In this document: positions 43,734 through 51,021 of the stretch, in pieces | Numbering within the stretch: position 1 is the first letter of the stretch | How the letters are laid out: every line of letters starts with the position of its first letter | DNA from: an uncultured Eubacterium sp. | Lineage (GTDB): Bacteria > Bacillota > Clostridia > Lachnospirales > Lachnospiraceae | Length of the DNA: 64,000 nt | Direction of reading: 5' to 3' | NCBI GenBank assembly: GCA_947089855.1 | Contig: CAMUML010000008.1 | Location: forward strand, 31,540-95,539 | Translations under genes and position numbers: made by a program | The notes under the pieces: model-generated | The model's database searches: none | Told to the model about the DNA's origin: nothing | The model's input: the letters and a program-made list of their open reading frames with translations, nothing else

Positions 43734-43967
43734 ATGAATGAATTTATGACAATGGTGTATGTCAATCTGTTAATGTTGGGAAACCGGCTAAAAACCGGGA
43801 TGCAGGAGTTTTTGTATGATGAACAGGGGGATGTTAATATTGTTTCGATTGTAGTGCTGATGGGGATTGCAGTTTTATTAGCGATCCTTTTCAGAGAGCA
43901 GATTCAGTCTTTGCTTGAATCGTTATTTAGTACAATTAGCGGAAATGCAGAAAGTGCTGTTAGTTAA
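43734..43967 (+). CDS. flp: Flp1-like type IVb pilin (major pilin candidate)
   Basis: 77 aa; ATG after AAAGGAGGATTCAAA, the best SD in the locus. A leader of ~31 residues ends DEQG, followed by DVNIVSIVVLMGIAVLLAILF, a single hydrophobic helix, and a short Ser-rich tail. This matches Flp1-type pilins of Firmicutes, cut after Gly by the A24 peptidase encoded at 48790. The Glu at +5 of classical type IV pilins is absent, as is common in this subgroup. A hairpin with T-run 40 bases after the stop would let pilin mRNA outnumber downstream messages. Assignment as the main structural subunit is by size, position and leader. Confidence 0.82.
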   Translation: MNEFMTMVYVNLLMLGNRLKTGMQEFLYDEQGDVNIVSIVVLMGIAVLLAILFREQIQSLLESLFSTISGNAESAVS

Positions 43968-44005
43968 CGGTATAAAACAAAATAGGACAGCAAAACTGCT
44001 AGTTG

Positions 44006-44025
44006 GAAAGCTCCTGCTTTCTTTT
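44006..44025 (+). terminator. Short terminator or attenuator after the pilin gene
   Basis: GAAAGC-TCCT-GCTTTC followed by TTTT, ~40 bases past the flp stop. The 6-bp stem is weak, so partial read-through into the TadE-like gene is likely. The remaining 43968-44298 gap (331 bases) otherwise holds only a repeat fragment. Confidence 0.5.
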
Positions 44026-44175
44026 CTGGCAATATGCTGCTAAAGTACATTGCTTATTTAAGATAGAACGTGTTTGAAACTTCTGCGTAGTTGCTATTTG
44101 ATACAGAATACCATTAAAATACAGAACCGGAAAACCGTTCATGCAAGTGTAACGTTGCCCAATAACAGCCGTATC

Positions 44176-44240
44176 CAGAATGCTTAGAGGTACTTGTATT
44201 TTACAGCGGCATAGCAGGGACCTCACAGCATCTGGATCCG
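44176..44240 (-). repeat. One-arm fragment of the 220-bp palindromic repeat
   Basis: Aligns with the right arm of the copy at 63386-63643 (shared AGAATGCTTAGAGGTAC, ACAGCGG and TAGCAGGGA) and ends near CATCTGGAT. The other arm and both inner hairpins are missing, so it cannot fold as the full copies do. It lies between flp and the first TadE-like gene. Confidence 0.65.
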
Positions 44241-44298
44241 GCATTCAGGCGGCTACTTTGCCCAAACCACACTTTTCAACCATCCAAAAGGACAAAAA

Positions 44299-44946
44299 AT
44301 GAAGGAAAGAAAGAAACAGCAGGAATACGGAGCAGTCCTGATTCTGGAAGCAGTGTTTGTATTCCCAATTATGTTTATCATAGTATTAATTATGCTAATG
44401 GCAGGCGGGGCTTACTACCAGCATGCAAGGGTAGAGCGCCTTGTTATCGAGGCAGCATTGGACGGGGCATCCCAGTGTGAAAACCCAATGTTAAAAAAAG
44501 TCCAGGAAAACGGCAGCGTCCCTACCGGTACTTCTGATACACAAGTTATGCCCTACCGGTACTTATTTACTGGAAACGCCAGGGGAATAGGCGATACGGT
44601 AGAAAGTGAGCTGCGCAGGAAGGTAGAAGGGCTTACTTCCCTGGCTTTTAAGGGGATGGAGCCCCAAAATGTGTCAGTGGCTGTCAAACCCAAAATGTTT
44701 ATCCTGATGTCCAGTTTCCAGGTACAGTGTGAATTTGACATTGTGCTGCCTATCCGGATGATTTTTTCAGATGAAAATATAAAATTCCACTATGCAGTGC
44801 ATATTACCGAGCCAATTGGCGACCCGGCAGAATTTGTGCGCAATGTTTCTACGGTCCAGGATATTTTGGAACAAAACGAGACGGTTTCTAATTTTGCAGC
44901 CAAATTTAAAGAAGCGGCACAAGAGCTGGCTGAGTTTATCAATTAA
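44299..44946 (+). CDS. tadE: TadE-like minor pseudopilin 1
   Basis: 215 aa. A short basic head (MKERKKQQEYG) is followed by a hydrophobic helix AVLILEAVFVFPIMFIIVLIMLM with Glu near the +5 position, as in TadE/TadF pseudopilins, and a mainly extracellular ~180-residue domain. TadE-family proteins are processed by the prepilin peptidase and are needed for pilus initiation. No clear SD is seen just before the ATG (AAGGACAAAAA at best), so translation may be weak, fitting a minor subunit. The DUF5702-type gene follows within ~50 bases. Confidence 0.78.
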   Translation: MKERKKQQEYGAVLILEAVFVFPIMFIIVLIMLMAGGAYYQHARVERLVIEAALDGASQCENPMLKKVQENGSVPTGTSDTQVMPYRYLFTGNARGIGDTVESELRRKVEGLTSLAFKGMEPQNVSVAVKPKMFILMSSFQVQCEFDIVLPIRMIFSDENIKFHYAVHITEPIGDPAEFVRNVSTVQDILEQNETVSNFAAKFKEAAQELAEFIN

Positions 44947-44997
44947 GGCAAGGCAGCAAAAATAGGTATGGGATACAAAGGCGAAAGGGGCAGGAAG

Positions 44998-47900
44998 ATG
45001 GGGAGAGGAAAAAAGAAAAAGGGGCGCCGCGGGACAGTTTCCGTATTTTTGACCATAATTTTAGTACCATGCATTATTGTTACCTGCGCCTTCACCGACA
45101 TCAGCCGGGTGCAGTTAAGCAAAGCAGGGGCGTCTTCAGCGGCAGATCTGGCCTTATATTCGCTTATGGCAAACTACGATGTGGATTTAAAGGATTATTA
45201 CGGGCTGGTGGCTTCCTGCCAGGATATAGGCCAATATTACGATAAGGCCGCAACATATTTTACTGGTATGATGTCCGCGGGCGGCGTTTCCGGGGAAGGG
45301 AGCAGCCTTTTTACGGAGTATCTGCACTCATTGCGCACAGAAGGCGGCGTATCCGATTTTTTGAAAGTAAAGTTCCAGGAAGCGGCTGCAGTGGAACCTG
45401 CGGAACATGCGCAAATGGGGGAAAATGCGGCTTTACTGGAGGATGGAATTGTCGAATTTATGAAATATAGGGGCATAGCCTCCATTTTGAAAAAAGTAAT
45501 GGAACGTTTTAAGCATTTGGATTTAAGCGGTGCGTCGTCCAATGTAGATAAAGATGAACAAATAGTAGAAAAAAAACAAGAATATGTGGAAAAAGAAAGC
45601 ACCCTGCTGCGGGATGCATTGTACAGCTATCTGGCAGTCCACAAATATGAGCAGGCATGGCAGGCAGGGAACCCGGTAAAGGAAAAAGGGTATAGCGGGC
45701 TGGCACAGGATCTGTCCAATCTTTGGCAGGATCTGCAAAAGGCAGCAGAGCTGGCCGTTACTTATTATTTTGCAGATGCCGACCGCATCAGCCAGGTTGC
45801 ATTCCCAACTTATAACAGTGTCAACCAATACCATTATCAAAAAGAACAGGTTGGAATCCGCACCCGGCAGGATGGGAACGTTATTTACTGTATCGATGCC
45901 GACAAACTGGAGGAACTGCTTGACGGCATTGACGAAGCGGCGGATACTGCCCTGGAAGCAGCCGATTCTATCCAAACCCGGTTCCCGCAGTTTACACAAG
46001 GGGCAAACCCGGCTGTCTACTTGCTGGAAGTACAGGATTTGTTTGCGGGAGGCAATGAATGCCGCACGGTTTCTGACCAAATGAAAAAGCTGCTGAAGCG
46101 TTATGCAAAACTAAAGGCGGCGTTGCAATGCGAACCGCTGCCAGAAGACAGCGGGCTGCCAGATGATTGGAAAGGCCAGATACAGGATGCCTGCTCCAAG
46201 ATTAAGGAGGTGCAGAAGGTATTTTCCAACACTGGAAGCAGCGGATATATCACCAGCCTGCGCAGCTATCAGGCCTGTGTGGATACACATTTGTCAAAAA
46301 TAAAAAACAGGTCCTATGAATTTGCAAGCAGGTTTGCCGGAGGGAATGTAACGCTGCAGGCTTTTACTGCACAGATCGCAAGCAGGCTGCCAGAGCTAAG
46401 GAGTGAGCTGTCAGAGCTGATTGGTTTTTTGGATGTAGCGGCCACAGGCGGGAGGATAAAAGTAAATGGCAGAGACCAAATGGTCGTCCCTCTTGATGAC
46501 CTGGTTCAGCAGGCGATCCAATTTAGGAATGCCAGGGAGCAGTGGGGAGCTACAGCTGGGCGGTACCAGACAGATTATGCAAGGCAGGAGCAGGCAGCTT
46601 ACCGGGGAGAAGGCATAGACGATATAGAGCGGGAAAGCGAAGAAATGGCTATGAAGATTGACGGGGATGCAGCCAATGAATTAAAACAGAGGATTACAAA
46701 TATCCGCAATGATATGAAAGGGCTGCTCCAGGCACTGGATAACTTTACCTATGGCGGCCAGAAAGTAGAAACTGTACAAAGCGCCGATACCCTGATTTCC
46801 CTGACACGGACAAAAATGCCAGCACGTAGCAGCCGTTTGCTGGAGCAGAATGCGTCAGATGCCGCCGGGTATTTCCGTGCACTGATAGCACCTGGCACAC
46901 AAGAAGTGTACCGTGCCCCAGCATTAGACAACCGGAAAGAAGGCAACAATCCCGATCTAACCGTACATCCGCCTGGACTGTATGATTATTTTAAAAAGAA
47001 ATTTGAGGGGAAAGACCTGGATAAAATAGACGAAGAAACGCAAAAAAGCAAGCAGCAAGAGGAAGAACGTAAAGAACAGGCAAAAGAAGAAGCAGAGAAA
47101 CAACAAGGGGTAGACAATTCGATTTTAGAAGGCAAGGGGGAAAACATTACTGGCGGGCATGGCGGGCAAGCAGTTACCATAGGGTCGGCTATTTCCAGCA
47201 TTGCCCAGACCGTAGACAACCTGATTCACGGCCGTGCGGAGGAGCTGCGCGACCAGATTTATGTCTGTGAATATATTATGGATATGTTTAGCTATTCTTC
47301 CCTTTACAATGAAGCAAAGTATAAACAGGAGCAAAACCAAAGCCAAAACCAAAATCAAAGCGGGGATGGAGTGCAAACTTCCGACAGCAAGATCCTGTCT
47401 TTGACTAACCGTCAGATTTGTAAAGAAAATAATAAAGCGAATTTGGGGGAAGTGGAGTATATCTTGTATGGAAGCCCTTCGATTGATACAAACCTAAAGA
47501 AATCTTATGAAAATATTTTTCTGATACGGGAAACATTAAACTTGGTTTCTGGTTTTGTACTTTTTTACAATGGAAGCAATAATGAAACAGCGCGGTTGAT
47601 TGAGGCAACAGCAATTGCGACTGCTACGGCAACAGGGGGTGTTGTACCGGTTGCAGCTACAAAATGTGTATTGATCGGCGTGCTTGCTACTACGGAATCG
47701 GCTAAAGATTTAGAACGGCTAAAAAAAGGGCAGCCGGCCGTTTTCTATAAGACGTCGGATGAACAATGGGAGTGCGCTGTCCATAATTCTGGCGGCGGCA
47801 CAGGGCAAAACAGCCCGTCTGGTATGTATTACAGCGATTATATGTATCTATTCTTAATCGTGGGCCTGACATCCAATAGATATTCAGATATGCTGCTGCG

Positions 47901-48129
47901 TGTAGGGGATTTGGTTGAGGCAAATATGCAAAAATCCGGTGGCAGCAATGCGGGCTTTGATTTATCCAAGTCGGTTTGCTACTTTCATTTAAAAGCGATC
48001 CTTCAGGTGGAGCCGCTTATGCTGGCCCTGCCGATTGTCCGGTCGTATAATGGGGCAGATACTACAGGCGTACTGGAAAATTTAGACTGGTGTACTTATC
48101 AGGTGGATTTTTACCGGGGGTATTCCTAA
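44998..48129 (+). CDS. Large TadG-like (DUF5702-type) pilus-associated protein
   Basis: 1043 aa from ATG 44998 (AAAGGGG 7 bases upstream; an in-frame ATG at 44968 has a poorer SD). A Lys/Arg-rich head is followed by one helix, GTVSVFLTIILVPCIIVTCAF, and DISRVQLSKAGASSAADLALYSLMANYD, the N-terminal pattern of TadG-like/DUF5702 proteins. A very long extracellular region follows with mostly helical character: charged coiled-coil stretches at ~580-640 and a Gln/Glu/Lys-rich segment (~680-720, SKQQEEERKEQAKEEAEKQQ). A hydrophobic stretch near ~870-905 may be a second membrane segment. Classical TadG is about half this size. It could form a tip, anchor or stalk for the pilus; this is inferred only from its place between two TadE-like genes. 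Confidence 0.78.
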   Translation: MGRGKKKKGRRGTVSVFLTIILVPCIIVTCAFTDISRVQLSKAGASSAADLALYSLMANYDVDLKDYYGLVASCQDIGQYYDKAATYFTGMMSAGGVSGEGSSLFTEYLHSLRTEGGVSDFLKVKFQEAAAVEPAEHAQMGENAALLEDGIVEFMKYRGIASILKKVMERFKHLDLSGASSNVDKDEQIVEKKQEYVEKESTLLRDALYSYLAVHKYEQAWQAGNPVKEKGYSGLAQDLSNLWQDLQKAAELAVTYYFADADRISQVAFPTYNSVNQYHYQKEQVGIRTRQDGNVIYCIDADKLEELLDGIDEAADTALEAADSIQTRFPQFTQGANPAVYLLEVQDLFAGGNECRTVSDQMKKLLKRYAKLKAALQCEPLPEDSGLPDDWKGQIQDACSKIKEVQKVFSNTGSSGYITSLRSYQACVDTHLSKIKNRSYEFASRFAGGNVTLQAFTAQIASRLPELRSELSELIGFLDVAATGGRIKVNGRDQMVVPLDDLVQQAIQFRNAREQWGATAGRYQTDYARQEQAAYRGEGIDDIERESEEMAMKIDGDAANELKQRITNIRNDMKGLLQALDNFTYGGQKVETVQSADTLISLTRTKMPARSSRLLEQNASDAAGYFRALIAPGTQEVYRAPALDNRKEGNNPDLTVHPPGLYDYFKKKFEGKDLDKIDEETQKSKQQEEERKEQAKEEAEKQQGVDNSILEGKGENITGGHGGQAVTIGSAISSIAQTVDNLIHGRAEELRDQIYVCEYIMDMFSYSSLYNEAKYKQEQNQSQNQNQSGDGVQTSDSKILSLTNRQICKENNKANLGEVEYILYGSPSIDTNLKKSYENIFLIRETLNLVSGFVLFYNGSNNETARLIEATAIATATATGGVVPVAATKCVLIGVLATTESAKDLERLKKGQPAVFYKTSDEQWECAVHNSGGGTGQNSPSGMYYSDYMYLFLIVGLTSNRYSDMLLRVGDLVEANMQKSGGSNAGFDLSKSVCYFHLKAILQVEPLMLALPIVRSYNGADTTGVLENLDWCTYQVDFYRGYS

Positions 48130-48154
48130 TCATAGAAGCAAGGAGGCGGGGCAG

Positions 48155-48799
48155 ATGCTTGAACAGGGGCAGGACGGCAGGATATGCCAGAAAGCGGGGC
48201 AAAAGGGCGCACTTTACATAGAGGCGACCCTTTGCCTGAGTTTTTTCATGTTTACGATATTTACACTGCTGTCGGTAGTGCAGATAGCATATACGCAGTC
48301 CAGGGTAGCCGTTGCGATGGACAGTGCTGCAAAAGAACTTGCCGAATATACCCATGTCTATTATGCTACCGGGCTGGCACAGACATACAACACAGGGGAA
48401 GGCGCAAGTTCCAGGATCTTTAACAAGGTGGCAGAATTCCTGGGGGATTTGGGCGGAGATATAAGTGCAGTCCATAGCGATTTGGGGCAGTTTTTAACAC
48501 AGGCTGGCTCTGCTTTGGCTGGCGACAGCATTGCCCAATGGCTGCAGACCGCGGCAGGCAAATCGCTGGTAAAAATGTTGATGGAGAAAAACCTGGGGGA
48601 CGGCACGCCTGGTTCTGCGGAAACATTTATGAAACGGAACCATATTTTAAGCATGGATATGAATGGGTCAAAGTTTTTGGAAGGGGGAGACGCAGATGTG
48701 TTTATGCGGGTAAATTATGAGGTTCAAGTAGTGCGCCTTTTAAATTTAGATATAAAATTCCGTATGAGCCATTGTGCTTATGCAAAGGCATGGAAATAG
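48155..48799 (+). CDS. TadE-like minor pseudopilin 2
   Basis: 214 aa; ATG after AAGGAGGCGGGGCAG. The head has the processing-type Gly (QKGALYIEATLCLSFFMFTIFTLLSVV) with Glu at +5 relative to a cut after Gly, as in TadE/TadF, then a ~165-residue extracellular domain of low similarity to the first TadE-like protein. The stop overlaps the start of the peptidase gene by 10 bases, so the two are translationally coupled. Having two TadE-type subunits plus a TadG-like one is usual for Tad systems. Confidence 0.76.
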   Translation: MLEQGQDGRICQKAGQKGALYIEATLCLSFFMFTIFTLLSVVQIAYTQSRVAVAMDSAAKELAEYTHVYYATGLAQTYNTGEGASSRIFNKVAEFLGDLGGDISAVHSDLGQFLTQAGSALAGDSIAQWLQTAAGKSLVKMLMEKNLGDGTPGSAETFMKRNHILSMDMNGSKFLEGGDADVFMRVNYEVQVVRLLNLDIKFRMSHCAYAKAWK

Positions 48800-49446
48800 G
48801 GAAACAGTTTTTAGTGTCATTTGGGCTTTCAGGCTTTGCCTGTGCTGTAGGGGCTGTGTCCTTTTGGGTTGGCAGGCAGGAAATAGCAGACGGGCAGCCA
48901 GACGCATGGCCTAGGCACTGGATTGCGGGGATGTGCGTATGCAGCGTGGCTCTGGCAGTTTTTTGGGCCGTTTCCCGGCCAGCAGGATTTTTGGAAATGC
49001 TAAAGATCGTATTGATGGTTGAGGTGCTTTGGGCCTGTGCATGGACAGACTGGAAAGTGTATTTGATTCCTAATAAAGTCTTGCTTTGGAGTTTGGTTAT
49101 ACGTGCAGGCATTTTTGCAGTAGAAGCATTGGTGGAACCACAGGAAGTTTTCAATATGCTGGCCAGTGCCGTAGTGCCAGCGGCAGCGCTGCTGGCAGCG
49201 GGCCTGTTGTGCCGGCTGGTGGTTCCAAAGTCGGTCGGGTTTGGAGATTTAAAGCTATTTGTGGTTTTAGGGCTGTACCTTGGGGCAGCCTATACATGGA
49301 ATGCCATATTTTATACGCTGGCGGCATCGTTTGTTGCCTCGGTATATTTACTAGTTACTAAGCGGGCCTCACGGGCATCTGTAATACCATTTGCGCCGTT
49401 TTTGCTGATTGGCACGCTGGCAGCCGTTGTTTTAAGTGGAGGATAA
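48790..49446 (+). CDS. Type IV prepilin peptidase (A24 family, TadV/CpaA-like)
   Basis: 218 aa from the ATG at 48790, overlapping the previous stop. Membrane aspartyl protease that cuts prepilin leaders after Gly. Both catalytic aspartates are visible: Asp87 in CAWTDWKVYLIPN (family motif D-x(5)-IPN) and Asp153 in SVGFGDLKLF (GxGD). About six to seven membrane helices are predicted by hydrophobic stretches. It lacks the extra N-terminal methylase region of PilD, as expected for Tad-locus enzymes. Likely substrates in this window are Flp1 and the two TadE-like proteins. It ends the core pilus gene set; the next gene starts 12 bases on. Confidence 0.92.
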   Translation: MEIGKQFLVSFGLSGFACAVGAVSFWVGRQEIADGQPDAWPRHWIAGMCVCSVALAVFWAVSRPAGFLEMLKIVLMVEVLWACAWTDWKVYLIPNKVLLWSLVIRAGIFAVEALVEPQEVFNMLASAVVPAAALLAAGLLCRLVVPKSVGFGDLKLFVVLGLYLGAAYTWNAIFYTLAASFVASVYLLVTKRASRASVIPFAPFLLIGTLAAVVLSGG

Positions 49447-49458
49447 GGAGCAGGGGAC

Positions 49459-50802
49459 GTGAAAAAGTTTAGGTTAGGTGTGCCGCTTGTGCTGCTGTTG
49501 CTGTTTGCAGGGTCGGCATATTACATGTTTGACAGCCGGGCTGCTGTGATCGGGCAATATCACACAAAGCTGGACCAGGCAAGGGAATCGGTAAAAAACG
49601 GGGTATTGGCGGATGGGATTGCACAGTATCAGGAGGTATTGGCGATTCAGCCTTCGGTTGCCATTTATACGGAGGTTGGCGACGTATACCTGGATTCGGA
49701 GAATTTACAGGAAGCGCAAAACTGGTATGAACACGAGTTTGCCGCACATTATCCAAATGCGCCAGAGGCTTATGAATATGGCATCCGTGTTAGTTTAGCG
49801 GCAAAAGATTATAAGCGGGCCTTTGAAGCCTATGATCAATGTATCAAACGCGAAGCAGCCTCTGATAAAGTAGAACAGCTGATAAAACCCGTCTGGTATG
49901 CCTACGAATTATTATTCGGCAGCTATGAAGAAACTGGGCCATTTAGCAGCAGGAATGGGTATGCGGCAGTAAAATCAAATGAACGTTGGGGCTATGTGGA
50001 TGCCGATGCCAAAAACCAGCTGAACCCGCTGTACCAGCAAGCAGGTGTATTTACGGATTATGCGCCAGTAGTTGGCCAGGATGGAAGCGCCTGTTATATT
50101 GACGAATCCGGCAATACGAAAATCTCTGCCACACAGTTTAAAGATAAGGATGGCAAGGCAGCCCAAGTACAGCGTTTCCAGCCTATCGTGGATGGCCTGG
50201 TTTTGGCTTATGACGGCAAGGCATGGGCATATTTTGACGCGGCATCTTATCAGGAACGGTTCGGCGGCTATCAGGATGCAACGGTTATTGCAAATGGTAT
50301 TGGTGCCGTTACCAAGGATGGCAAGGCATGGGCCTTAATCGGCGCTGACGGGCAGGAGCTTACCGGCTACGACTACAGGCAGGCGGTTGCAAATGAACGG
50401 GGGGTTATCTGCTGTACCAATGGGCTGTTTGTAGCGCAGGACGGCTACTTTTACCTGGTAGATAAAACGGGCAAAAAAATCAATAGCAGCCGCTATGATA
50501 CGGCAGTGGCGTTTAATGAAAATAGCTGGGCCGCAGTGCAAAAGGATGGCAAATGGATCTTCGTAAATGAATCCGGGAAAGAAAAGGATTTGGGCGATTT
50601 TGAAGAAGCAAAAAGCTTTTCCAACGGCCTGGCAGCGGTAAAGTCAGATGGCCTTTGGGGCTATATAGACCTGGAAGGGAATCTGGCAATTGACTGTATT
50701 TTTTATGGCGCAGGGGCGTTTAACAGTACGGGTGTAGCCTTTGTAAAGCCAACGGATAAGGAATGGAATGCATTAAGCCTGTACCGGTACCATTTTGATT
50801 GA
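49459..50802 (+). CDS. Membrane-anchored TPR and WG-repeat protein
   Basis: 447 aa from GTG 49459, with AAGGAGCAGGGGAC upstream. A signal-anchor helix (VPLVLLLLFAGSAYYMF) is followed by about two or three TPR-like units (~30-135; AQNWYEHEF..., AFEAYDQCIKRE), then six or so WG (KWGYVDxxG) repeats (~155-440; YAAVKSNERWGYVDADAKN, WAAVQKDGKWIFVNESGK, LAAVKSDGLWGYIDLEG). WG repeats form beta-propeller-like surfaces of unknown ligand. It lies between the pilus genes and a membrane kinase and is in the same transcription unit by spacing. Possibly an extracellular assembly or sensing partner of either; this cannot be settled from the sequence. Confidence 0.82.
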   Translation: MKKFRLGVPLVLLLLFAGSAYYMFDSRAAVIGQYHTKLDQARESVKNGVLADGIAQYQEVLAIQPSVAIYTEVGDVYLDSENLQEAQNWYEHEFAAHYPNAPEAYEYGIRVSLAAKDYKRAFEAYDQCIKREAASDKVEQLIKPVWYAYELLFGSYEETGPFSSRNGYAAVKSNERWGYVDADAKNQLNPLYQQAGVFTDYAPVVGQDGSACYIDESGNTKISATQFKDKDGKAAQVQRFQPIVDGLVLAYDGKAWAYFDAASYQERFGGYQDATVIANGIGAVTKDGKAWALIGADGQELTGYDYRQAVANERGVICCTNGLFVAQDGYFYLVDKTGKKINSSRYDTAVAFNENSWAAVQKDGKWIFVNESGKEKDLGDFEEAKSFSNGLAAVKSDGLWGYIDLEGNLAIDCIFYGAGAFNSTGVAFVKPTDKEWNALSLYRYHFD

Positions 50803-50836
50803 GTTGTATCCATTTCATCGGGGAGGGGCGAATATT

Positions 50837-51019
50837 GTGGGTAGCCTAACAAATTTTAATTTCTATTTTTATGGAGGGATCGCAGTTATGGCCTTAGCGG
50901 GCCTTCTATTTGCAGCACAGGCCATTTTTTTTATAGCAAACCGGCAACGGATCAATAAAAAACTGGACGAAGAATACGGCCAGCCGCAAAAATACAACCG
51001 CAAAGGTGGAAGGGGTTAA
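50837..51019 (+). CDS. Small single-pass membrane protein
   Basis: 60 aa from GTG 50837, 8 bases after GGGAGGGG; longer in-frame forms begin inside the previous gene and have no SD. One helix (GGIAVMALAGLLFAAQAIFFIA) and a basic/acidic cytosolic tail (RQRINKKLDEEYGQPQKYNRKGGRG). The stop is two bases before the kinase start, so tight coupling to the kinase is expected. No family recognised; a kinase or pilus accessory subunit is a guess from position. Confidence 0.65.
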   Translation: MGSLTNFNFYFYGGIAVMALAGLLFAAQAIFFIANRQRINKKLDEEYGQPQKYNRKGGRG

Positions 51020-51021
51020 CT

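Noticed and set aside
43999-44244. 81-codon frame on the - strand between the pilin and TadE-like genes
   Set aside because: It overlaps the repeat fragment and terminator, has no SD and no recognisable protein features.
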